Source: JALYUM01 sp036688685
GTDB lineage: Bacteria > Pseudomonadota > Gammaproteobacteria > Burkholderiales > Burkholderiaceae_D
Length of the DNA stretch: 64,000 bases
Direction: 5' to 3'
Assembly (NCBI RefSeq): GCF_036688685.1
Contig: NZ_JAQQPS010000010.1
Span: 162,305 to 226,304 of the forward strand
The position numbers and the translations under genes are program-made. The notes beneath the pieces are model-generated. The model saw only the letters and a list, made by a program, of their open reading frames with translations. It made no database searches and was not told where the DNA came from. Each line of letters starts with the position of its first letter. Position 1 is the stretch's first letter. Shown piece after piece: positions 7,678 through 15,900 of this stretch.

Positions 7678-10116
7678 TTAGAAATCGATGCCGGTATTGA
7701 TGCCGACGGTACGGGGCGGGACGTACTGCGCAACCCATGGGCCGAACGCGTTCATGGCGCTGGTCTTGATGGTAGCGTCGCTGACGTTGCGCACGAAAGC
7801 GTCGACCCACCATTTGCTGCTGCCGGACGCATAGCGCAGGCCGATGTCGGCGCGGGTGTAGCTCTTCTGGCGGTCTGGCTCGCCCAGGTCGAACACCGAC
7901 AGGGTCGTCGTGGTTTCGTAGTGGGCGCTGATGCGCGGTGCCAGCGTGGCGCCGTCGTCGAGACGGAACACGTGACGGTACTGGGCCTGCGCCGAGAACT
8001 TCGGCGTGTGCGGCATGGTGTGGCCGGTTACGTCCAGGCAGGTGCTGATGCCGGGGACGGCGCAGACCGGCAAAACATAATCGTTCGAGCCGCCGATCAG
8101 GCGTCCCAGTTTCGCATGCGGGGTCCAGGCCAGCGCCAGTTGCAGGCGGTCGTCGGGCGAGATGCGGGCATTGATTTCGGACTCGAGGCCGTAGATCTTG
8201 GCGCCTTCGGCGTTGTTGGTGGCCAGGCCGCGGGTGCCATCCGGATTGGTCACCGGTGCGCTGAACTGGAAGTCCTTGAAATTTTCGTAGAACAGCGCAT
8301 TGTTGATCGTCAGCGCACCATTCATGAACGAGCTCTTGCTGCCGATTTCATAGTTGGTCAGCGTTTCGGCGCCGTAGGTCTTGCCGCCATCCTGCAGGCC
8401 GCCCGATTTGTAGCCGGTCGAAACGCTCGCGTACAGCATGTTGTTGCGGTCGATGTCGAATGCCGCGCGTAACAGCCCCGTGGCCTTGCTGCCGCTGTAG
8501 CGCCCTTCGTTTGACGGCACGCCCGGGTTGTAGCCCTGGCCTGGAATGGTCGGGTCGATGGAACCGGACAGCGGCACCTGCGGCACCGTCGCGTCGTAGT
8601 TCCAGGTGTAGCCGTTGCCGCCTTCGTTGGTGCGCTTGTCGTGGGTGTAGCGCACGCCGCCGGTCAGGTGCCAGTTGGTGCCCACATTCCAGGTGGCCTG
8701 ACCGAAGGCGGCGCTCGATTCGACCGTTTCCTTCGGCTGGATGAAGGAACCCTGCCAGCCCACGCTGCCTTGCTGGGTGCCGTTGAAGACCGGGATGTCG
8801 AAGCGGATGCTGTTGTCCTCGGCCGCGTAGTACAGGCCGACCTGCCAGTCGACGGTGCGCGAGCCGGTCGATTGCAGTTCCAGTTCGTGGCTGTAGTTCT
8901 TGTATTTCGAGCTGACCGTGTTGTTGCCCTGATAGGTCGCGCCGGTGGTAAAGCTGGTCGGGATGGCGACGCCGCCGTCCTGGTCGAAGGTCGAGGCGCC
9001 GTCGAATTTCGAGTAGCCGGCGATGTAGGTCAGCGCCAGGCTGTCGGACAGGGCGTACTCGATGCGCGAGCGGAAGGTGTCGGTGTCGCGCACCAGCGAT
9101 GGGGCGATGTCGATCAGGGCCGACCAGCGGTCCTGGCCAGCGCGCGGCTCCTGCATCAGGTTCATCGGCAGCGTGCCGCGGTCGGCGAAGCGCTCGTAGG
9201 CCAGGTTCCATTTCAGCGCGGCGGTGGGCTGCCACAACAGCGAGAGGCGCACCGCGCTCTGGTCCTGGCTATTGTATTTAGGGCCGCCCGTGACGAACAG
9301 GTTCGGGTTGATCGGCTGGAAGGTGGCAGGATTGCCGCCGCCGGCGATGTAGGCGGCGCGCTGGCTCGCCTGCGATGGAATCGGCAGCTTCTGGTAGTCG
9401 ACGTAACCGTCGTGCTGTTCATGGATGACGGCGATGCGCAGGGCGGCGGTGTCGCCCAGCGGGACGTTGATGGCGCCGCGCGCACCCATGCGGCGGTAGT
9501 CGCCGAGGCCGCCTTCGACGCTGCCGCTCAATGTTTTCAGGACCGGTTTCGCGGTCTGGATGTTGACCGCGCCGACCGACGAGTTGCGGCCCCACAGCGT
9601 GCCTTGCGGACCGCGCAGCACTTCGATGGCGTCGAGGTCGAACAGCAGGCTGGTGGCGCCTTCCGGACGCGGCGAGTAGATGCCGTCGACGAAGGTCGCT
9701 ACTTCAGGGTCGGCGTATTCGGTCTTGGCGCTGTCGTTGCCGATGCCGCGCAGGGTCATGGTGGTGACGCCATGGTCGCCCTGGCCGGTTGCGTTGAAGC
9801 CGGGGACCAGGTTGACCACGTCGAGCAGGGTTTGCACGTGGTTGTCCTGCAGGTTGGCGGCCGACAGGGCGGTAATGGCCACCGGGGTTTTTTGCAGCGG
9901 CGTGGCGCGCTTGGTGGCGGTGACGATCACTTCCGCGATCGGACCGTTCGGCTCGTTGTTCCGGGCGGACGACTGGCCGGCGGTTTCCTGCTGGGCGGGT
10001 GCGGCAGCGTCCGGCGCGGGTTGTGCGAAGGCGGCTTGCATGCCGGCCAGCAGGGTGAGGATGGCGAATTGAACAGGCGTACGGGGGCGCCGGCCCAGTG
10101 GGGCGGAAGTTTTCAT
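7678..10116 (-). CDS. TonB-dependent receptor (carbohydrate-type)
   Basis: The 812-residue outer-membrane protein begins with a signal peptide (cleavage near GMQAAFAQ, about residue 31). A TonB box-like EVIVTATK follows, then a plug domain (PVAITALSAANLQDN, VPGFN, LRGIGND, EVLRGPQGTLWGRNSSVGAVNI) and a large 22-strand-type barrel ending in an aromatic residue (GINTGIDF). Family knowledge says such receptors import substrates too large for porins. The gene neighbours (GH1 enzyme, MFS transporter, LacI regulator) point to an oligosaccharide or aromatic glucoside rather than a siderophore, and there is no Fur box upstream. A sigma70-type promoter with palindromes lies upstream. Confidence 0.93.
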   Translation of the reverse strand: MKTSAPLGRRPRTPVQFAILTLLAGMQAAFAQPAPDAAAPAQQETAGQSSARNNEPNGPIAEVIVTATKRATPLQKTPVAITALSAANLQDNHVQTLLDVVNLVPGFNATGQGDHGVTTMTLRGIGNDSAKTEYADPEVATFVDGIYSPRPEGATSLLFDLDAIEVLRGPQGTLWGRNSSVGAVNIQTAKPVLKTLSGSVEGGLGDYRRMGARGAINVPLGDTAALRIAVIHEQHDGYVDYQKLPIPSQASQRAAYIAGGGNPATFQPINPNLFVTGGPKYNSQDQSAVRLSLLWQPTAALKWNLAYERFADRGTLPMNLMQEPRAGQDRWSALIDIAPSLVRDTDTFRSRIEYALSDSLALTYIAGYSKFDGASTFDQDGGVAIPTSFTTGATYQGNNTVSSKYKNYSHELELQSTGSRTVDWQVGLYYAAEDNSIRFDIPVFNGTQQGSVGWQGSFIQPKETVESSAAFGQATWNVGTNWHLTGGVRYTHDKRTNEGGNGYTWNYDATVPQVPLSGSIDPTIPGQGYNPGVPSNEGRYSGSKATGLLRAAFDIDRNNMLYASVSTGYKSGGLQDGGKTYGAETLTNYEIGSKSSFMNGALTINNALFYENFKDFQFSAPVTNPDGTRGLATNNAEGAKIYGLESEINARISPDDRLQLALAWTPHAKLGRLIGGSNDYVLPVCAVPGISTCLDVTGHTMPHTPKFSAQAQYRHVFRLDDGATLAPRISAHYETTTTLSVFDLGEPDRQKSYTRADIGLRYASGSSKWWVDAFVRNVSDATIKTSAMNAFGPWVAQYVPPRTVGINTGIDF

Positions 10117-10213
10117 GCTGTCTCCAAAATTATTGTGGTGTTGAATGCAATCGCGATGCTTGCAGTCGCTGCGCCGGCGCCAGCTTCGGCGCTACAACGC
10201 GATTCCATCGTTG

Positions 10214-10256
10214 TGAAATCGATTTCATACTATCGTTGTTTCGAAACCAATGTCAA
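10214..10256 (-). promoter_or_regulatory. Promoter and LacI-type operators of the TonB receptor gene
   Basis: On the minus strand a -35 box TTGACA (10251-10256) and a -10 box TAGTAT (10227-10232) are 18 bases apart. The palindrome GTTTCGAAAC (10238-10247) lies in the spacer and the perfect 14-bp palindrome TGAAATCGATTTCA (10214-10227) touches the -10 box. CG-centred palindromes of this kind are typical LacI-family operators. Binding of the adjacent LacI protein is inferred. The rest of the 323-base region between the divergent genes shows no gene. Confidence 0.7.
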
Positions 10257-10370
10257 ACACTATTTTTAAGCGCTGGTTGTGATCGGCACGACATGCATAT
10301 GGCGGTCTCGCCGGGCGTGAAGCGGCCGCAACGAAGGATTGTTGCCGTTGTTGCATGCCCGGATATTTTA

Positions 10371-10393
10371 TGAAATCGGTTTCCTGTTATACT
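10371..10393 (+). promoter_or_regulatory. Operator-like palindrome and -10 box upstream of lacI-type gene
   Basis: TGAAATCGGTTTCC (10371-10384) differs at two positions from the perfect palindrome upstream of the divergent TonB receptor gene. It ends just before a good -10 box TATACT (10388-10393). The placement between the expected -35 and -10 positions fits autorepression by the LacI-family product. No convincing -35 box is visible. Confidence 0.55.
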
Positions 10394-10439
10394 CTGGCAA
10401 GTTGCGGCCCGTGCCGTTCACCCACCTGGCGCCTGACGC

Positions 10440-11459
10440 ATGAAAAAAGCTTCCCCGAATCCGGCTATGGTCACAGTCCACGAGGTGGCGCGCGTGGCGG
10501 GGGTCTCGGCGGCGACGGTGTCGCGCTTTCTGAATGGCACGGCAAAGGTATCGAGCGACAAGCGCGAAGCGATCGAAAGCGTCATCGAGCGGCTGAACTA
10601 CAAGCCGAACGTGCTGGCGCAAAACCTGAAAACCGGCAGCTCGCGCACGATCGGCATCCTGACCCAGTCGCTGGTATCGGGCTATTTTTCCGAAGCGATG
10701 GCGGGTGTCGACGACGTGTTGCAGGGCAGTGGCTACGCGCCGCTGATCGTCTCGGGCCACTGGCATGCCGATGAAGAAGCCGCGCGCATCGAATTGCTGA
10801 TTGCGCGCCGGGTGGACGGGATTGTCATTCTGTCCGGCAAGCTGAAGGACGAGCAGATCCTGGCGCTGGCGCGGCGTTTGCCGATCGTGGCGTTCGGGCG
10901 CACCCTGTCGAGCGACGAGGCGTACGGCTTTTGCCTCGACAATTACCGTGCTGCCTGCGAGGCGGTCGAGTACCTGATCGTGCAGGGCCATCGCCACATT
11001 GCCTTCATCGCCGGCCCGCCCGATCACGCCGATGCGCAGGCGCGCCTGGCCGGTTACCGTGACACCCTGGCCAAACACAAAATCGCCGAAGACGAACGCC
11101 TGATCACGGAAGGCGACTTCCTGGAATCGGGCGGTTTGCTGGCGGTCGACCGGCTGCTCGAATCGGGCGCGCGCTTTTCCGCCATCTTCGCCGGCAATGA
11201 CCTGACCGCCTACGGCGCGCGGCTGGCGCTGTATCGGCGCGGCATTCGTGTGCCGGAAGACATCTCGATTGTCGGCTTCGACGACCTGCACAGTTCGATG
11301 TGCACCACGCCCCCATTGACCACGGTGCGCCAGCCCTTGTTCGACGTCGGCCGCTGCCTCGGCCAGGCGATCCTGTCAATGATCGGCAAGCAGCCGATTG
11401 CCATCGACGTCCCGAAACTCACCCTGGTCGTCCGTGAATCCGTCCGCCGGATTGCCTAA
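10440..11459 (+). CDS. LacI-family transcriptional regulator
   Basis: The 339-residue protein has the classical LacI layout. The N-terminal helix-turn-helix and hinge (VTVHEVARVAGVSAATVSRFLNG, then NYKPNVLAQNLKTGSS) occupy about residues 10-65. A periplasmic-binding-protein-like sugar sensor domain follows, with FAGNDLTAYGARLALYRRG and SIVGFDDLHSS. It is divergent from the TonB receptor, beta-glucosidase and MFS genes, which it probably represses until a sugar inducer binds. Related operator palindromes occur at both ends of the divergent region. It is convergent with the MocR gene; the 83 bases between show no clear terminator. Confidence 0.94.
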   Translation: MKKASPNPAMVTVHEVARVAGVSAATVSRFLNGTAKVSSDKREAIESVIERLNYKPNVLAQNLKTGSSRTIGILTQSLVSGYFSEAMAGVDDVLQGSGYAPLIVSGHWHADEEAARIELLIARRVDGIVILSGKLKDEQILALARRLPIVAFGRTLSSDEAYGFCLDNYRAACEAVEYLIVQGHRHIAFIAGPPDHADAQARLAGYRDTLAKHKIAEDERLITEGDFLESGGLLAVDRLLESGARFSAIFAGNDLTAYGARLALYRRGIRVPEDISIVGFDDLHSSMCTTPPLTTVRQPLFDVGRCLGQAILSMIGKQPIAIDVPKLTLVVRESVRRIA

Positions 11460-11542
11460 GCTAACATCAAATCGTTGACACGGAAACGGTCCAGCCAGCC
11501 CGCAAAGTGCGCTGGCCATCGCGGCGCGCCGCCTTTGGCCAC

Positions 11543-13066
11543 CTAGCGCGCCTCGCCCTCAGGCTGGACCAGCAACTGCGCCAGCAACTGCGCACCGTAA
11601 CGCACCTGTGCCATGGTCAGCGCGGCATAGCCCACAATCACCGCGGGCGCCAGCCTCACGTCCTCGCACAGGCTGCGTAGCCCTTGCAGGGATAGGCCGG
11701 CGGCGGCAGCACGGGCGCAGAAACTGGCCTCATCGCTACCAGCGCGCAGCCAGAGCACAAAGTGAAATCCCGCATGCTGGCCACTGACCGTGTAGCACCC
11801 CGGGGCATTCGCGTCCAGCACGGCCAGTAGCATGTCGCGCCGTGCCTGGTAGGCGCGGCGGGTCAGACGCAGGTGCTGAATAAAGGCGCCGTCCTGCATC
11901 CACGAGGCCAGCGTAAGTTGTTCCATCACACCAACCGAGCGTCCCGACGTTTGCCACATGGTCAGCAGGGGGCACTTGAGTTGGGCCGGGACCAGCGCAA
12001 AGCCGACCCGCAAACCGGCAAACAAGCTTTTGTTAAAACTGCCGCAGTAGATTACCCGGCCGCTATTGTCGAGTGACTTCAGCGCGGCCAGTGGCGCGTT
12101 GAGATAGTTGAATTCACTGTCGTAATCGTCTTCGATAATCCAGCCGCCGTTTCGATCGGCCCAGTCGATCAATTCCAGTCGCCGCGTGACCGACATCGTC
12201 GCGCCAGTGGGTGACTGGTGCGCCGGGGTCACATACACCAGGCGCGCCTGCGGGTGGTCTTCCAGCCGTGCGCATTCGAGCCCCTCCTGGTCAACTGGTA
12301 CCGGAATGACCACGGCGCCGGCCTGAGCGAAAATTCGCCGCGCGGCGGGATAACAGGGGTCTTCCACACAGACCGCGTCGCCGGCGCGCAAAACGCTGCG
12401 CGCCAGCAGGTCCAGCGCATGGCGAATACCGGTCAACACGACGATATCGTCGGTGCTGCAAACAATGCCACGGTAGGTGCGCAGATAGGCGGCGATCTGC
12501 TCCCTGAGTTGTGGCAGGCCGCGCGGATCGGCCGAGGACAGCGTGTCGGTATTGACGCGACGCAGCGACCGGGCCATGTGGCGCGCCCACGACGGCAGGG
12601 AAAACAGGGCGGGATCGGGCAGTCGGGCCACGAACGGCCGCCCGGCCTGCACGCCGACCTCGCCAAGCGTGCCACGATTGCTGACCACAGTCGACAGTGT
12701 GTGCTGGCGCGCCGCGACTGGCAATGCGGCAACTCGATGGCCTGGCGCGGTGCCGGTCGCCATCAGGTAGCGATCCGGCACCACTGCGCAGACGTGCGTG
12801 CCTGACCCCGGCACGCGCGTCACGTAAGCTTCCGCACCGAGCCGGTCATACGCAGCTTCTACAGTGCCGCGCGACAGGCCCCAGCGCTGCGCCAGGGTGC
12901 GCGTCGAGGGCAGGCGGGTGTCAGCAGGAATCAGCCGGCCCAAAATTGCATCCCGCATCGCCGTATAGACAATTTCCTGCTTGCTGACGGCGTGTTCCCG
13001 ACTGTCAGCCCGCAATGCAGCGGGTTGGGGCAGCTCGACAGCGGATTCCTTTTTCCCACATCGCAT
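11543..13066 (-). CDS. MocR/PdxR-type GntR regulator with aminotransferase domain
   Basis: The 507-residue protein joins an N-terminal GntR winged helix (about 28-95, with RLPSTRTLAQRWGLSRGTVEAAYDRL) to a fold-type I aminotransferase-like domain. The PLP-binding lysine is in GSFNKSLFAGLR (K346), with IIEDDYDSEF upstream. MocR proteins use PLP or amino compounds as effectors and act on adjacent genes. Here the divergent genes are a decayed flavoprotein and a Bcr-type exporter, so regulation of the exporter is a reasonable guess. Repeats of TGGTCCA lie around its start. The first ATG (13066) is taken; a start slightly downstream is possible because an operator-like repeat abuts it. Confidence 0.93.
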   Translation of the reverse strand: MRCGKKESAVELPQPAALRADSREHAVSKQEIVYTAMRDAILGRLIPADTRLPSTRTLAQRWGLSRGTVEAAYDRLGAEAYVTRVPGSGTHVCAVVPDRYLMATGTAPGHRVAALPVAARQHTLSTVVSNRGTLGEVGVQAGRPFVARLPDPALFSLPSWARHMARSLRRVNTDTLSSADPRGLPQLREQIAAYLRTYRGIVCSTDDIVVLTGIRHALDLLARSVLRAGDAVCVEDPCYPAARRIFAQAGAVVIPVPVDQEGLECARLEDHPQARLVYVTPAHQSPTGATMSVTRRLELIDWADRNGGWIIEDDYDSEFNYLNAPLAALKSLDNSGRVIYCGSFNKSLFAGLRVGFALVPAQLKCPLLTMWQTSGRSVGVMEQLTLASWMQDGAFIQHLRLTRRAYQARRDMLLAVLDANAPGCYTVSGQHAGFHFVLWLRAGSDEASFCARAAAAGLSLQGLRSLCEDVRLAPAVIVGYAALTMAQVRYGAQLLAQLLVQPEGEAR

Positions 13067-13068
13067 AG

Positions 13069-13112
13069 TGGTCCAATAATAAAACTGCTAAATGGTCCAT
13101 AACATTAGACCA
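13069..13112. promoter_or_regulatory. TGGTCCA repeats in the MocR divergent region
   Basis: TGGTCCA occurs at 13069-13075 and 13093-13099 as direct repeats 24 bases apart, and inverted as TAGACCA at 13106-13112. The last two form TGGTC-N10-GACCA. Direct repeats with an inverted copy are the usual architecture of MocR-type binding sites. Binding by the adjacent MocR protein is inferred. Confidence 0.55.
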
Positions 13113-13156
13113 CACCGCGCATAGACTTTGCAGCAATTCAAAGACCGGTACCAGGC

Positions 13157-13624
13157 ATGACGATATTCAGCGATGAGAAATTCACCATGGCGGTAGTCGG
13201 CGCTGGCGCCGTCCGCGTCGCCTTCCTGCAAAAGTTGGTGGCGCTGATCGAGCCGGAGCAAGCGGCGTGCAAGAGCATATCCCTGATCAAAGCCGCCCAG
13301 ATGCAGTTGAGCCGGAACGGCACCCGCAAGAGTTCGCTTCGCGCCGTGTTTCGCCTGCTGCGGTTTGAACGACGTACAGCAGGCTGCAGTTGGCGCGACT
13401 TGTTGCTTAGCGACGACACGCGGGTGGCCAGGCGATGTCATGAAGCGGGCGCGGCAACATCCGTCCGTCCCTGGCAGCGGGTACTGTCTGCCACGAACGA
13501 TGTGATCGAACAGGCGCGGCAGAGCCTGCAAGACGCCGCCCAGATGCGCTCATCGTTCGCCATGCACCGACCAGCGATGGCGACCGGCGCGGCGACCGCT
13601 TCGATACTTGGACTGATCCCATGA
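13157..13624 (+). pseudogene. Decayed FAD/NAD(P)-binding protein gene
   Basis: The 155-codon open frame starts with a degraded Rossmann motif (MAVVGAGAVRVAFLQKLVAL) and ends with WQRVLSATNDVIEQARQSLQ then DAAQMRSSFAMHRPA. From memory, this ending resembles the helical segment (W, then a conserved L, F and HR pattern) of FAD-NAD(P)-binding proteins whose intact forms exceed 450 residues. The middle looks deleted, and basic, low-complexity residues fill the join. It overlaps the exporter gene by four bases. It is most likely a relic with a large internal deletion; a short unknown protein is the alternative. Confidence 0.45.
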
Positions 13625-14823
13625 CGACAGAAAAAAGCCTCCGGCCGTGGGCCTGGACGGCCATGCTCATGCTGATCGTTTGCCTGCCCCGCGTGACCAT
13701 CGACGCCTATCTGCCGGCATTGCCCACCATGGCCGATGCGTTGCACGCGTCGGATGCGCAACTGCAGTTGACGCTCACCCTGTACATGGTGGGCTACGCC
13801 GTTTCCATGCTCATCTGCGGCCCTGTATGCGACCGCATCGGCCGCCGCCCGGTCCTGATTTGGGGAACGGTGCTGTACTTGCTGGCCACAGCGGTGTGCG
13901 CGACGGCCAGCAACGCGGACGTCATGGTGACGGCGAGAATGTTGCAGGCGCTCGGCGGGTGTTGCGGCACGGTAATCGGGCGCGTGATCGTGCGTGATCA
14001 GTTTGATCGCGCCACCCAGGCGGGCTTGCTCAGCAAAATCTCCATGGGGATGGCCTTGTCACCCATCGTTGCCCCCCTCATCGGCAGCCTGATTGATGCC
14101 GTTCTCGGTTGGCGCTGGGTATTTATCGGGCTGGGACTATTCGGGACCGTCTCGCTCGCCGCAATCGCTTTTTGCCTGCCGGAGACGCGTGCGCCGGTGC
14201 CTGCGCTGCGCCACCGGCAAAGCACATGGCGGGTGTATTGCCGCCTGCTTGGCGACCGCTATTTTCTGCGCTACGCCTTGACCATCAGCTTTGTGTACTG
14301 CACCTATTTCCCTTTTATCGCCGAGTCCTCGGTGCTGCTTCAGCGCACCATGCAGTTGTCGGAGACCGGCTACGCGCTGGTGTTTGGCTTAACGGTGGCC
14401 GGCTACGTGATCGGTTCGCACCTGTTCCGCCGCCTCTCGGTCCGCCATGCGGCAGACCGTCTGATCTCCTGGGCGGTTGCGCTGAACATGGCCGGCGCAA
14501 CGCTTCTGCTGTGGTCAACATCGGTGTATCCACAGGCGCTGGCGGCAATTGTCGTCCCCTTCCTCCTGATCATGCTGTCGGTCGGGATGGCCATACCGGC
14601 CTGCCAGTTTCGCGTCCTGCAACCCTACGCTGACATTGCCGGAACGGCGTCCGGTTTGTTTTTCTTTATCCAGATGGCGATGACAGCCGCATGCAGCTTT
14701 GTCACCAACGGGTTGTCTGACGGCACCGCCAGGCCCATGGTCTTCGTCACTATGGCGTGCAGCGCCGCATTCGGCGCTGTATGGGTACGCATGCACGTAG
14801 CGCCGGGTGTCGCGGCCCACTAG
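13621..14823 (+). CDS. Bcr/CflA-type multidrug MFS exporter
   Basis: The 400-residue inner-membrane protein has 12 predicted helices and the drug/H+ antiporter signatures of the Bcr/CflA group: DAYLPALPTMADAL in the first helix/loop, GPVCDRIGRRPVLIWG (motif A) after helix 2 and RMLQALGGCCGTVIGRVIVRD around helix 4. It would export drugs, amino acids or siderophore-like compounds by proton antiport. It overlaps the upstream relic by four bases and is divergent from the MocR regulator. A second Bcr-type gene occurs at 25991. Confidence 0.92.
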   Translation: MTTEKSLRPWAWTAMLMLIVCLPRVTIDAYLPALPTMADALHASDAQLQLTLTLYMVGYAVSMLICGPVCDRIGRRPVLIWGTVLYLLATAVCATASNADVMVTARMLQALGGCCGTVIGRVIVRDQFDRATQAGLLSKISMGMALSPIVAPLIGSLIDAVLGWRWVFIGLGLFGTVSLAAIAFCLPETRAPVPALRHRQSTWRVYCRLLGDRYFLRYALTISFVYCTYFPFIAESSVLLQRTMQLSETGYALVFGLTVAGYVIGSHLFRRLSVRHAADRLISWAVALNMAGATLLLWSTSVYPQALAAIVVPFLLIMLSVGMAIPACQFRVLQPYADIAGTASGLFFFIQMAMTAACSFVTNGLSDGTARPMVFVTMACSAAFGAVWVRMHVAPGVAAH

Positions 14824-14864
14824 GCGCCACGGCATTCGGCGCATTGTCGGGCGATTGGTTTGGT

Positions 14865-15731
14865 TCAGTATTCGCGGCGGTCGGGTTTGATTTCCTGGAG
14901 GATCGTTGTCGAGATTTCTTCGATGGATTTGGTTGTCGACGACAGCGAGCGGATGCCTTCGCGTTTCATCATCAATTCCGCTTCGTTGACTTCGTAGCGG
15001 CAGTTTTCGATGGAGGCGTATTTGCTGCCGGCGCGCCGTTCGTGGCGGATTTCGGACAGGCGCTCCGGGGTGATCGTGAGGCCGAACAGTTTCGCGCGGA
15101 AGCCCGGCAGCGACGAGGGCAGCTTGCCGCGCTCGAAGTCTTCCGGAATCAAGGGATAGTTCGCCGCCTTGATGCCGTATTGCATGGCGAGATACAGGCT
15201 GGTTGGTGTCTTGCCCGAACGCGACACACCGACCAGGATCACGTCCGCCTCCGCCAGGTTCTTGTGCGACTGGCCGTCGTCATGCGCCAGCGAGAAATTG
15301 ATGGCTTCGATGCGGTTCTTGTATTCCTCGCTGTCGACCACGTTGTGGATGCGCCCGATGGTGTGCGTCGATTTCACGCCCAGTTCCATCTCCAGCGGCG
15401 CCACGAAGGTCTGGAACAGGTCCATGTGCATGCTGTTCGAGGCCCGGATCACCCCCGATAAATCATGTTTCACCAGGGTCGAGAAGACGATCGGACGCTG
15501 GCCCGAACTGGTGTACACCTCGTTGATGCGGCGCGCCGCATCGCGCGCCTTGTCGAGCGTGTCGATGAAGGGAATGCGGACCTGGCGGAAGCGCATCTCG
15601 AACTGGCTCAGCACGGCATGGCCGAAGGTTTCGGCAGTGATGCCGGTGCCGTCGGAAACGAAAAACACGGTGCGAACGGCAGGCGGGAGGGTGGAGCGGG
15701 GGTCAATGGGCATCGGTGTGGACTCGGTCAT
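14865..15731 (-). CDS. ppsR: PEP synthase regulatory protein (bifunctional kinase/pyrophosphorylase)
   Basis: The 288-residue DUF299 protein inactivates PEP synthase by ADP-dependent threonine phosphorylation and reactivates it by phosphate-dependent dephosphorylation. The N-terminal TVFFVSDGTGITAETFGHAV and the P-loop-like VGVSRSGKTPTSLYLA (G168 to T175) are the family signatures, with ANYPLIPEDFE after it. It is divergent from ppsA, the usual arrangement, and 169 bases separate the two starts. Confidence 0.96.
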   Translation of the reverse strand: MTESTPMPIDPRSTLPPAVRTVFFVSDGTGITAETFGHAVLSQFEMRFRQVRIPFIDTLDKARDAARRINEVYTSSGQRPIVFSTLVKHDLSGVIRASNSMHMDLFQTFVAPLEMELGVKSTHTIGRIHNVVDSEEYKNRIEAINFSLAHDDGQSHKNLAEADVILVGVSRSGKTPTSLYLAMQYGIKAANYPLIPEDFERGKLPSSLPGFRAKLFGLTITPERLSEIRHERRAGSKYASIENCRYEVNEAELMMKREGIRSLSSTTKSIEEISTTILQEIKPDRREY

Positions 15732-15900
15732 TCATATTAGCAATATTGCCTCGAAGCGCGCTCGCAATCGGCAGCGCTCGCGGTAGAATGCTCGGCAACG
15801 GTTTTGCATTGTGCTGTACGACGCCAAGAATAACAAGAACGCCCGTCGCGCGCGCGCCAAGCCTGGAGCACCGATTTCTATCTCAAGTAAGGGTACTACC

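Noticed and set aside
8641..10269. A 542-codon plus-strand open frame opposite the TonB receptor
   Set aside because: Antisense shadow; valine/arginine-rich composition and no family features, while the receptor is clear.
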